Shown here one piece after another: positions 35,013 through 46,160 of a DNA stretch of 64,000 nt. The stretch spans positions 40,075,753 to 40,139,752 of the forward strand of contig NC_090290.1 of assembly GCF_037392515.1 (NCBI RefSeq), written 5' to 3'. Position 1 is the first letter of the stretch. Each line of letters starts with the position of its first letter. The DNA comes from Haliotis asinina. Taxonomy: Eukaryota > Mollusca > Gastropoda > Lepetellida > Haliotidae. Below the pieces are notes generated by a model, which saw only the letters and a program-made list of their open reading frames with translations, was not told the DNA's origin and made no database searches. Both the position numbers and the translations under genes were made by a program.

Positions 35013-35973
35013 CTTTAATGTATATTCTGTCTTCGAGAAAAAAAATTTCAGTATCTGTTTTCCTCGACTGCTCACAGGGATATTTGTTACCTCAGAAGGC
35101 CAGTGATAACAGTCAATATAGTCCCAAATGCAATTTGTCTCTGAGGTATTTCAGTAAGTACATACAGGCATACTAAGAACTGCAGGCATGTGTCTCAGAT
35201 TATTTTTCGCGGCAATCCGCCTAGAGTTACCGCCCCTTACCAAAGCGAAATCATACGTACCATGGGTTGGCACAGTAGTTGGCCATACTGCAATCGCCGA
35301 GTTACACAACAGCAGCATGTAACAAGCTAACAATTTGGATGTTTCTTCATATTCAAATATTTGAGCTACTCAAATATACACTATGATTATTAGCTATATA
35401 CCAAGTTGACGTATTTTCATGTATGTTGTACTTATTGCACGTATTGAATCCAGAATGTGCTGGAGCTCTGTGACCGTCTCAGTGATACACTCTGCGTGCG
35501 TGTGCGTGTGTGTGTGCGTGTGCTGGTGCGCACACCGGCGCGGAGAAAGCCAATTCGTGTAAGCCCGATAAGCTACATATACGTATTTGAGACTTGCCCG
35601 ACTTTCATATTGTTATGAGACCTGAAGTGTTATCGTTTGACGATTGATGATTTCAATAACTTCAAAATGTTTATCTTATCAATATTTTGAAATAATGAGA
35701 GTAGTCAACCATTAGCTGTAGTCAATATGAGGGATTACCATTTTACCTATTTTAAAAATTGTTAAAAAAAGTAAAAAGTGACCAGCATGATAAGCCATAC
35801 AACGTATCCATCTCTACGTGTGACAATGTTATCAACATGTTGTAATTTAGGAGTTTCGATAAAAAATGAACTAAAAACGTAACAATATTAATAAAACACA
35901 GATACCAAATCAAAACTGTCACATAATTGCCGACGAACTCTAATTTGCATGAATTTCCTGTTCAATGTTTAAG

Positions 35974-36069
35974 TTGTAAGTTTCTCTCGAGGGTAATACG
36001 GTTTGATGTACGCCGGTAGGAGATCTGGTAAGTACATCAGACCGCACTACCCGAGGGAAAAGCTTACAA
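35974..36069. mobile_element. Short palindromic element (96 bp)
   Basis: TTGTAAGTTTCTCTCGAGGG and onward pairs with its mirror ending CCCGAGGGAAAAGCTTACAA; arms are about 37 bp with a loop of about 20 bp around TACGCCGGTAGGAGATCTGG. It looks like a small MITE or hairpin. No second copy seen. Confidence 0.6.
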
Positions 36070-36484
36070 CGCATTTATTTTACCGCAAATGTACAAAATA
36101 ACATTTTACTTCATATGAAACGTCGCTACCGACTATATGGTATGTAAACAAAATGATGTCTGCCTCTCGGCTGGAATTTCAAAATCATTGAAACGTGCTA
36201 TGAAAATTAGTAATTGTTTAGGTTGTGTGTGCAAACCGGTCAATGTGTAAAATAGCTTACATAAAGCAGCGAAGGTCGGTAAAATAAATATGTACAAAGT
36301 GAACACAAAAACATTTGATCGAACGGTTTTCGAACTCCGGGCATGGCATGCGTCACAGTATGACGTCATACTATTGTTAGCGCTACCGCTTCTCGGCAGA
36401 GAGCTTGGCGGTTACCATGGCAGCGGGTAATATTTTTTCCAGTTGTCATCCTCCTGGGAAAGGTGACACGGAAACTTGACAAAG
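36070..36484. other. Gene-free stretch
   Basis: No exon or repeat family recognised. Confidence 0.4.
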
Positions 36485-36766
36485 TTGAGTGAGTGAGTGA
36501 GTGAGTTTAGTTTTACGTCGCACTTAGCAATATACCAGCTATATGGCGACGGTCTGTAAATAATCGAGTCTGGACCAGACAATCCAGTGATCAACAACAT
36601 GAGCATCGATCTGCGCAATGGGGAACCGATGACATGTGTCAGCCAAGTGAGCTAGTCTGACCACCCGATCCCGTTAGTCGCCTCTTACGACAAGCATAGT
36701 CACCTTTTATGGCAAGCATGGGTTGCTGAAGGCCTATTCTACCCCGGGACCTTCACGGATCTGACA
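36485..36766 (-). mobile_element. SINE family A, full length
   Basis: The best minus-strand copy: 16 bp of GAGT tail, GTTTAGTTTTACGTCGCACT, every internal block including both GACAAGCATAGTC and GGCAAGCATGGGTTGCTGAA, and the head CCCCGGGACCTTCACGG. A good reference for the family consensus. Confidence 0.9.
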
Positions 36767-38576
36767 AAGTTGATGATGATGATTTTGGTAATGGTGTAGT
36801 GATGAAGAGATTGATAATAGTAATAGTAATGATGGTGGAAACGGCCGTGGTGAACATAACATTTAAATGGATTGTAGGTTTGAAGTTGTGTTCTTTTTTT
36901 TTTGCCCAAGTGTTTCGCAGTGTTTTGGATCTGAAGGTTCGAATATTTACACATGAGTGGCCAGTGATGTCTGATTAATGTCCTAATCAGGTTAAAACTG
37001 CTGTCTAAAATCTTAGGGTAGTTCTTTTCCTTGTTTTAGGTGTGCAAAATATTGTTTAAATTGCAATTTTGTCATAATTAAAACGTATTTATTAAAGCTT
37101 AATCAAGCATAGCGATTTTGTTCTGTTTTTGCGTTACAAACAAGCATCAACTCGATTATTTTAAGTAGGTCTTTTTTTTTTGTTAAAAAACTTCTTGCAA
37201 TATATTACAATGCTTATCGCAATATATGATTTCGCATGACACTATGTTTCAGTATGGAAATCCTCAGACTGCAATACCCACCAATACATGGCAATGTGGC
37301 AAGGCTCACTGACCACCCCGCCCATTACACGTAAAAATGATTAGTTTTGACAAAGTCACAAAATCTGCACTAACATTCGTGTAAACAAAGAAACCATACA
37401 GGTGTGGATTATAAACCTGTTTCGGGTAGACACTCTGTTTGCTAGACAGCATGGTCGACCAATGTGACTACGATGAGCAGATGTAAAACGGCCATTAGGT
37501 AAACTCTTATACATCATTTACACGGAGTACTTTATATATACGCCTATTCAAAACATATATTCACAAAGTTCATCCCTACTGATGGCGACAACACACTATG
37601 TAATTTACTCTATACTGTTTTATGAGGAACAGAATGAGCCTTACAAAGAGACGAGGTAATGAAAACAAATCGTCCCATAGGACTCTTATTGTGCAACTAC
37701 GTCTGTTAGTTGAACAATCAGAAAAGCATTACAGTTATATGGAATTAACTTTATATAATGTTTGGGGTATATATCGGCGTGGTAGCAGCCATGGAAACAG
37801 CAATAAACAGAACACGGCATTGGTAGATTTACACTACTCTGTTACCATTGTTAATTGATCACTTTAGTTCCGTTTTGCGTCATGATTACTTTATTTCGAT
37901 GTAAGTCGTCAAGGCATTGCTCATCATCCCTGTGTGGACCCTGAATGTATTGAGTAACGGACAGTCGCGTACATTGAAAGTGTACGTCTCGGTATTCTGT
38001 AGGTTGGAGTCATCAGTTCTGGAAATATTCCTGAATTGAATTCAGACAGAATTTCAGCCGAGGGAATTGCCTGATGTAAGACTGAGTATACCAAGAGTCC
38101 TTGCTGTTGGAACATGTGTCGAATTCCATATTTAAATGTACTATGATATGAAGTGGTCCCGGATAGACCCACCGAATGTTCGCTCGACAGACAGGTACCC
38201 GATGTGGCATATCACACAGAGGTGCAAGTAGGACGAGTATTTCTTCTGAAAGTATTGCTGGATTGACTTTCAACGAGGGCATTGTTTGGCGTGAGACCGA
38301 ATATACTAAGAGTTCTTGCTGATGGAGATCTGTGTCGGAGATGTACAAGTGATGTTTCATGTAACTCGATGTCGGTTTCGAAGAGACTCTTAGGAAAAAT
38401 CATCTTCCCGAAGGAGGTGATGCTCAGGTGACCAACATTGGTAGACATCTTTTCATGTGTTGACAGGATTCTCGAACCTTCTAGATCTGCCACAAAGTAC
38501 AAAAAAGCTCTCTCGCGTGAAGTTTCAAACTGTGAATCAGCTTTTCATCTAATTAAAATCACAAAGTTATTTCGAC
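36767..38576. other. Upstream flank of receptor gene 1
   Basis: No exon is seen. 37990-38360 contains two diverged copies, about 210 bp apart, of a segment with GAGGG(A/C)ATTG, GAGACCGAATATACTAAGAG-like and CTTGCTG.TGGA. These lie 220-590 bp upstream of the start codon, a position comparable to the 50-bp repeats before genes 2-4, though the sequence differs. Confidence 0.5.
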
Positions 38577-39713
38577 TTGGATGAAAAGATGCAGAAAATT
38601 CCGAACTTTGTGACCTTGATGCTGGCAGGGGTGTGGGTGTTGAAATATTGCTGTTGTGAAGCAGATCCTGACAGACGGCAACAGCAACACCTAAAGCAGG
38701 ATCTCCTGCACAACTACACCTCAACGGTGTCGCCCCAAGGAGCGACTAATCAGGTGACTGTCTCTCTGTCATTTGCTCTAATTGCCGTCTTGGCGGTTGA
38801 AGAAACAAGTCAGATATTTCGTATAAGTGGCGCTATGAATTTGATTTGGACGGATCCTTGGTTGACATGGGACGACAGCAATGGAATCCGAGAGCTCCGG
38901 TTTGCGCCGAGTGAGATATGGACTCCAAACGTCATAATTCCAAACGGCGTAGGTGACAAGATTTCCTCTTTATCCGCAAGCATGCCCATCAACGTTCAAC
39001 ATACTGGCGAGGCAATGATGTTCATAATCAGCGAATTTGAAATGATTTGTGATTTGGATGTGACATGGTATCCCTATGATGAACAGGTTTGTCACATGGC
39101 TGTTCTCAGTATGTTTGAATTTCAACTTCAGCTGGGTGACCAATCACGTAGCAAAATCTTCTCTGCGTACTTTACTGGCAGCAGTGAGTGGAACCTGGTC
39201 AACTCGACCATTGGCGTCAAATATGCTGGTTCAGCTCCTTACATTGACATTGAATTCCGCCTTCAGCGTCTCAGCATCTTCTACACCCTCAGCGTCATCT
39301 TTCCCATGTGTCTCCTCTCCTTCCTCAACGCCTGTGTATTCCTGTTGCCTGCTGCCTCTGGAGAGAAGGTCTCCTTCCTCGTCTCCATCTTCGTGTCCGG
39401 AGCGGTGTTCCTCAACTACATCAACGATGCTATCCCAAAGTCCGGTAACACATCACGTCTGACAATCTACCTGGTTTTGCTTCTGTCACAGAGTGCCTTG
39501 GCTCTGCTAGTCACAATTCTGGTGATGAACATCCACCACCAACAGGGAGCTCTGGTTTGCTTCTTCCGCAGGAAGAATGCAGTTCATCAGTCAGAAGGGC
39601 CAGGAAAGGACAGTAGCATTAAGAATGAAAAGGTTGCAGAAAGACTGGACAATTTTTTCTTTGTCCTGTTTGTATCTATGGCAGCGCTCTCAATAATGGT
39701 GTTTTATGTATAG
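38577..39713 (+). CDS. Cys-loop ligand-gated ion channel subunit, nicotinic-receptor-like, gene 1
   Basis: Single-exon frame of 378 codons for a pentameric ligand-gated channel subunit at the plasma membrane. Signal peptide about 1-27 (a second Met at residue 5 is an equally good start). The extracellular domain has WTDPWLTW (91-98), the Cys-loop C158-DLDVTWYPYDEQV-C172 matching the family signature, and a TGSSEW beta-strand. TM1 233-257, TM2 265-285 after the cation-type GEK, TM3 295-317, a loop of only about 40 residues and TM4 357-377. The loop B Trp seven residues after the Cys-loop is Met, and loop C has no adjacent cysteines, so it is not a classical alpha subunit. Unlike genes 2-4 its WxPD motif reads WTPN. 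It is the most divergent of the four outside the membrane region. Ligand unknown. Confidence 0.93.
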   Translation: MDEKMQKIPNFVTLMLAGVWVLKYCCCEADPDRRQQQHLKQDLLHNYTSTVSPQGATNQVTVSLSFALIAVLAVEETSQIFRISGAMNLIWTDPWLTWDDSNGIRELRFAPSEIWTPNVIIPNGVGDKISSLSASMPINVQHTGEAMMFIISEFEMICDLDVTWYPYDEQVCHMAVLSMFEFQLQLGDQSRSKIFSAYFTGSSEWNLVNSTIGVKYAGSAPYIDIEFRLQRLSIFYTLSVIFPMCLLSFLNACVFLLPAASGEKVSFLVSIFVSGAVFLNYINDAIPKSGNTSRLTIYLVLLLSQSALALLVTILVMNIHHQQGALVCFFRRKNAVHQSEGPGKDSSIKNEKVAERLDNFFFVLFVSMAALSIMVFYV

Positions 39714-39835
39714 CAGACAAAGAAAGTCACTGTGGTAACATGTCATTAATGTTTGTGCTTTTGAATCTCAATTTATAATCATTTACTCAGTTTAGAATTG
39801 GTCTCCATGTGCGTAATGGGCGGTCTAAGGTCCCA

Positions 39836-39930
39836 GGGCCTAGATTTTCGAAGCCCTCTTAGTGCTAAGATAGTCGTAAGGTAATAGTAATGTATGGCAC
39901 TTACGTGTATCATAGCGCTAAGAGGGCTTG
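39836..39930. mobile_element. Palindromic MITE, copy 2
   Basis: GGGCCTAGATTTTCGAAGCC, CTCTTAGTGCTAAGATAGTC and the mirrored ATCATAGCGCTAAGAGGGCT match the element at 18784. The right outer arm is missing. Confidence 0.65.
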
Positions 39931-40344
39931 ATCCCCCGCGCTTAAAGAGCCGGGATCAAGCCCATCAGTAACCGAGTGAAACCTTGAAGGCATCTTGGAG
40001 TGCAGATTTTTTCAGTGTCTTCACAACTCATAGTGTACAGCACACAACTTTGTGGACTTAAAAGAACCGACGAATAAGTTGGTAAATGACCAGGTGTATA
40101 TGTACAAACACCGGCAACGTGAAAGGTACTGTGCCTTTTGTGTTCCAGTCCACCAAGATGTCAATGGGTACTTCAAAAGGATCGGAAAAACTACAAACAC
40201 TAAGTTGCAGGTGTTGTATGGTCCCCAGGGAGTTGAGATTCATAATGCAATGAGCCTTTGATATTGACATCCAAAGAATAAAACAGTGCTTTGAGCATGT
40301 CCTAGTTGCTAGGAAATGTGCGCTATGTCCAGATAGCTGGACAC

Positions 40345-40428
40345 TCATAATAGTGGTGTTTCACAGAAAACCACTGTAGTAACATGCGATGAATGTTTTG
40401 TTCGTAAATCACAATTTACAATGACTTC
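40345..40428 (+). pseudogene. Duplicated tail fragment of receptor gene 1
   Basis: TCATAATAGTGGTGTTTCAC and ACCACTGTAGTAACATG..ATGAATGTTTTG..AATC.CAATTTA.AAT resemble the last codons and first 70 bp of 3' flank of gene 1 (39690-39790: CAATAATGGTGTTTTATGTA, CACTGTGGTAACATG..). Only the end of TM4 and the flank are represented, so this is a non-functional remnant of a partial duplication. Confidence 0.5.
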
Positions 40429-40447
40429 AGTCACGACTACATTCGTG

Positions 40448-40672
40448 AAGATCCGGGCTACCATTGGTCTTCAGCAATCCATTCTTATAAGACACGACTA
40501 ACTGGATCAGATGGTCAGGCTCACTGACTTGGATGACACCTGTCATTGCAAGCAGTTGTGCAGCCGATGTTCTTGGAGCCGATTGCTGTATTGTCTGGTG
40601 AAGACCCGATTATGAACAATCCGTCGCCATATTGCTGGAAAGGTGCTGAGTCGCATCTTACAACAAACATGG
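40448..40672 (+). mobile_element. SINE family A
   Basis: CGTGAAGATCCGGGCTACCA to GTGCTGAGTCGCATCTTACA; moderately diverged. Confidence 0.75.
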
Positions 40673-41953
40673 AGTTCTGGAGAACATGGGTCCTTATCCG
40701 GATCTTCACGGATCTAATGAATATTGTGAGACTGTATCTTTAACCTAATCTACATTTTGTGTGGGTCGATCCTTCCATACAGTCTTTGTCATTCTTTTGG
40801 CATTGACTGAAAGTGTGGCATCCACGAGATGACGATGCAGACCACGTCCGTGGAATGGTTCCATATACAGCCTCAGATCCATCCTGTCTACAGACCTGTC
40901 CTACACTAAAATCCCCTGTGTGAGATAAGTTGGAGATGGATTTGGATTCCTGGAAGGGACAGTGTTGCTTTGTCGCATTATCGCGTTGTCCGAAGTGCAA
41001 CAATGTGACAGCGCGACATTTTTACCCTTTCACGTTGGCGTTATTTCTCATTGTCTCGCTTAAATTTGTGAATGAGCGAGTGTGGCTTTACACGGCGAGT
41101 GTGGCGTTAGTCCGGACCTCGATAATCCGATTCCCGCGAAGATTTCTTTCATAAGTGAGTTTTGTTACGTGTATGTATAATCTATGCAGACATGATTGCA
41201 TGCATTGATTGGTTGTTATATGAATGTTCCAGTTGGTATGTCTACAAACTGTAATAAAGTCTTTCGAAACTTGTATACGTTCGTATGTTTTTGTATTGCC
41301 ATGTCAGAGGGAAATAACTCTACTGTAGTGGTGTTCATTATTTTAAGTTCATTTCAGTAGTTCATTTCAGTTTCACTATCCGAACGTTTTTGATGAAAAA
41401 CAAGTGTCCGGATTAACGTGGCCTGACTGTATTTCAGCAATATCACGGCTGGGGACACCACACATGGGTTTCAGACATTCTGCCTAACTTTGAATATTAG
41501 TTTTGTATTCCACCAAAGAGCGACAATGCCACATATCGACAGTTTTCAAGGTCAAGTCATGTCACTCTGCCGAATTATCGCCGCATCTATGTACAGAAAG
41601 CGTTGAATTGCGCGACAATGCGACACTGTCCGGTCTAGGGTTCCATCGATTTGCTGACAATGTCCCGTCTTGGGTTTCATAGATGCCAGTTTTGACAGTT
41701 GTTAGAGAAGCGCCTTTTTAGGTGTTTGGAGGTGCAAAGCATTAACGGTTAACGTCGGACAATATGCATATGGGCTCGTTATAGCTTCATAAGAACCCAA
41801 TCAGCTCGTACACCTTTACTGTACAATTGAAGTCACTCCCTTTGTAATCTTTGTTGTTTTCACCATCCGTTTATGCTAATTGTTTCTCATTACCTAGGAA
41901 TAATGTAGTCAGTGTTAAGCTATTTTTAATGACAGTCTTTCACGTGTAAACTC
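40673..41953. other. Gene-free stretch
   Basis: Contains a SINE B end on the minus strand at about 41426-41500 (TTTCAGCAATATCACGGCTG and CACATGGGTTTCAGA). No exon recognised. Confidence 0.45.
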
Positions 41954-42362
41954 TAGGGGTGTCACGAATCAGGTGCCTCGCCATTCGATACGCACCTCGA
42001 TACTGAGGTCACGATACGATACTTATCGCGATACGGCAGTTTCGACATTTTGTGCATAACAAGCAGCCATTACGTTAAAGGGAAGTTGTCTGATGTTGAA
42101 ACCATAGTTCACTGAAAACCTCTGAGCAAACAATCTTAGTCATATCTGTTATAGGCAGAGGTTAATAGATAAAGGATTAGTTGTCACAACTACCCATCAG
42201 CCAAGTACCCATCACTCACTCTCAACAAGTCATGTTTGCTATTGTTTAAGAGACAGATATCTCTAGACTCAAAATAGTAATCGATATAAAATCACATGAA
42301 TCATGTATCGTGCAAAGCTTGCCGACGACGTAAGGATGCATCGCTGAATCGTGACATCCTTA
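41954..42362. mobile_element. hAT-like MITE
   Basis: Left end TAGGGGTGTCACGAATCAGG and right end CTGAATCGTGACATCCTTA are imperfect inverted repeats of about 19 bp, of the TAGGGGTGTCACG type seen in many animal hAT elements. They are followed inside by the usual ATACGATACTTATCGCGATA run. At 409 bp it has no transposase. The 8-bp flanks (GTAAACTC and TCAAATGC) match only partly. Confidence 0.6.
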
Positions 42363-43475
<1,113 letters not shown>

Positions 43476-43620
43476 TAAAATATGATTACACATACAGCCA
43501 TGAACAGTTTACTCTCGTATAAACACCCTACATAAAAAAACACTTCATAAAATGTATCCATACATACGTGTAACCATAGCAACAGCCGTACATTCCACCA
43601 TATATACCCATACATACAAC

Positions 43621-43622
<2 letters not shown>

Positions 43623-43667
<45 letters not shown>
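43623..43667. repeat. (CA)n microsatellite
   Basis: About 22 CA units, 150 bp from the GA tract. Confidence 0.95.
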
Positions 43668-43668
<1 letters not shown>

Positions 43669-43885
43669 ATTATAAATACCTACATCTACATACCTGTAAA
43701 AGCACTCACCCTTACATGATCACATACACAGACACCCAACCATGTTTGATTAAGTGTCTGATGCCTGAGACCATCTTTGTGGCTGCAATTCTGCCAATGG
43801 TAATCAATAAAAATATATTCCAACTCACCTCGCACAGACAGACATCTGCTCAAGAGTGAGTGACTGAGCATGAGACACGGCATGT

Positions 43886-44026
43886 GCAATGGTTTGCACA
43901 GTTGGGAACCAATAACATGTGTCAACCAAGTCAGTAAACCTGACCACCCGATCCCGTTAGTCGCGTCCCACGACAAGAATGGATTACTGAAGACCAATAT
44001 TTAAACCCGGATCTTCACGGGTTTCC
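43886..44026 (-). mobile_element. SINE family A 5' part
   Basis: Minus strand: CCCGTGAAGATCCGGGTTTA-type head, then GGGATCGGGTGGTCAGG and TGGTTCCCAACTGTGC. The 3' half is replaced by other sequence. Confidence 0.75.
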
Positions 44027-44128
44027 TGTTCAAGCAGATAACGAACAAAACGAATTATCAAGAGATTAATTAAGTTTTCGAATTCAACAACCTCGATTAA
44101 TTTGTAGGCGTGGAAACCCACGATTATA

Positions 44129-45744
44129 TACACCTGGAAATTAATCAAGCAACACCCCAATTTTTTCTATTGGAGCAACTTTGAAGTGTTCTGACAATCA
44201 AAATATGCCGGGTTGATATAGTTTGACACTTTTTTATTCAACAGACGATCTCTGACAAACAACTTAAAGGGAAAAAGTATCAAGACTTTGCTTTATTGCA
44301 ACGAAATCCAAATTCTTAAAACTGTCTTAAATTCATGAAAAAATGGACACAATTTACTATTCATCCACAGACGTTGTTGTCAGGTGTATTAACACAAATG
44401 TCACATGGAAAGAAAGAACAGTCATCTGAGAGTCTGCACACCGACTTTCATCAATATCTAGTGTGTCCTCCCTGCGCACGCACCACCGATTCCAGACGCC
44501 TCCTCATTCCTTGGATGAGTCTCCGGATCTGATTCTGGGGGATCCTGTTCCACTCCTCATGCAGGGCAGCCGTCAATTCGTTGAGATTATGGACTGGTGG
44601 GTCTCTCTGCCTCACACGACGGCCAATAAAGTCCCACAAATGTTCAATGGGGTTGAGGTCAGGGCTCATGGCAGGCCATGGAATTCTGTCAATTGCATTT
44701 TGCCGCAAAAAATCATTTACAGCATGCGCCCTGTGAGGTCTAGCATTGTCGTCCATAAATATGGGTCTCGTTGCCAGAGGATGGTTCTCAAAATGAGGTA
44801 CCACAGCCCTGTCAAGAACCTCCTGTTGGTAACGAACACCGTTAAGGTTGCCACGGATGGTAATGATATCCAACTTGCAGTTCATGGAAATGCACCCCCA
44901 TACCATAACGGAACCTCCCCCAAAGGCCACAGTCTCCTGGATGTTCCGTGGAGCCATTGCTGTGTTCCTCTGCCTCCAGACCCGAGTACGACCGTCCACC
45001 ATGTGCAGCAAGAACCGGCTCTCATCTGAGAAATGGACCTTCCTCCAAGAGGCAATGTTCCAGTGCAAACGGTCATTACACCAGGCCAGTCGGGCTGCCT
45101 TATGGGCTGGAGACAGTCTGGGTCGCTTGATTGGCCTCCTTGCCCGGTATCCTGCAGCTTTCAGACGATTCCGAACAGTCCTGTTCGAGATGGGTCTCCC
45201 TGGAAGCCACTCCTGTCTCAACCGAGAGCTCGAGTCGAAGGACCTGCGCCGTACAAGTCTCAGTAAAGCTCTGTCCTCCCGGACTGTGGTCTTCCTGGGT
45301 CTTCCTGGTCTAGGCAGGTCTTTAACTTCATTAGTGGCCCGGTATTTTTTCAAAAGTTTTGAAATTATGGAATGATGTCGTCCGATTTGAGTCCCGATTT
45401 GTCTTAGAGACATACCAGCATTCCTCATGCCGATTATTTGCCAACGAGTGGCCTCTGATAATTTCCTACGTGCCATGACATTGAAATGAATGAAAAACCG
45501 AATGCAATCGACAACCTGCGCTTGTAAACACCCCAGGGAAAAAGTGCATTTTTCGAAAGTTGAGGTTAAAGCAATGCACGTGCGCTGTGCAAGCTTCACG
45601 CGCGTCATATCAACCCATGAAAAGCTCATGCTGTATGTCAATACATCAAAATTGAATAATCAATCATCAAAATTACTTCGTTGAACTTTGTTAAGTTTTT
45701 ATGTGTCTTTGAATTTGGTGTTGCTTAATTAATTTCCATATGTA
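44129..45744 (-). mobile_element. Tc1/mariner-type DNA transposon, apparently complete
   Basis: The left end at 44129 (TACACCTGGAAATTAATCAA then GCAACACC) and the inverted right end at 45744 (TACATATGGAAATTAATTAA then GCAACACC) form inverted repeats of about 28 bp, each flanked by TA (44127-44128 and 45745-45746), the Tc1 target site. The element of 1616 bp holds one transposase gene. It lies between receptor genes 1 and 2. Confidence 0.88.
44451..45476 (-). CDS. Tc1-type transposase, intact
   Basis: 341 codons from MARRKLSEATRW; the open frame runs 55 codons further upstream, but this Met fits the family start. The N-terminal helix-turn-helix pair (residues 1-110) binds the element ends, with a GRPR motif at 58-61. 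The catalytic domain carries D151 (HFSDESRF), D243 (FMDDNARPH) and E278 (SPDLNPIEHLWD) with 34 residues between the second D and E, the DD34E signature of Tc1. The glycine box VAFGGGSVMVWGCI is present. No stop or frameshift, so it may still be active or was inserted recently. It cuts and pastes the element; no host role is implied. Confidence 0.95.
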   Translation of the reverse strand: MARRKLSEATRWQIIGMRNAGMSLRQIGTQIGRHHSIISKLLKKYRATNEVKDLPRPGRPRKTTVREDRALLRLVRRRSFDSSSRLRQEWLPGRPISNRTVRNRLKAAGYRARRPIKRPRLSPAHKAARLAWCNDRLHWNIASWRKVHFSDESRFLLHMVDGRTRVWRQRNTAMAPRNIQETVAFGGGSVMVWGCISMNCKLDIITIRGNLNGVRYQQEVLDRAVVPHFENHPLATRPIFMDDNARPHRAHAVNDFLRQNAIDRIPWPAMSPDLNPIEHLWDFIGRRVRQRDPPVHNLNELTAALHEEWNRIPQNQIRRLIQGMRRRLESVVRAQGGHTRY

Positions 45745-45802
45745 TATTTGTGTTATATTTCGAAGAATATGTTCATAATGCTTCACATATGCTTCCATAT
45801 TA

Positions 45803-45952
45803 AGGGGTGGCAAACGGGATCGGGTAGACTTGGTTGACACACGTCATCGTATCCCAGTGGCCATAGCCGATGATGTTAATCTCTAGTTGAATACGTGATT
45901 ATTTATAGTAACTGTACAATTACCGAGTGCAGCGTTAGACAAACAATAAACT
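45803..45952 (+). mobile_element. SINE family A, partial
   Basis: GGGGTGGCAAACGGGATCGG to CCGAGTGCAGCGTTAGACAA. 5' truncated and with an internal deletion. Confidence 0.65.
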
Positions 45953-46009
45953 ATCACGTATGCAATATGGATTTACCGTACCATCGACAAGCACCAGATG
46001 ATCTCTACA

Positions 46010-46160
46010 TTGTGAGATAGCCATGTCGTTCACCGTTCACTCATTGCATTCCATTCCCCTCATGGGTGCAATACGTGCAGCCTATTTCTAGTCTCCCCCC
46101 ACCCTCGGCACATTATAATGTTAAAAAGGACGTAAAACTAATTTCACTAACTGATTCATT
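46010..46160 (+). mobile_element. SINE family B (tRNA-headed)
   Basis: GATAGCCATGTCGTTCACCG (decayed A box), a weak B box near CATTCCATTCCCCTC, then ATGTTAAAAAGGACGTAAAA with an ACTAATTTCACT tail. Confidence 0.6.

Noticed and set aside
44463-45375. Plus-strand frames of 175-188 codons
   Set aside because: Antisense to the Tc1-type transposase.
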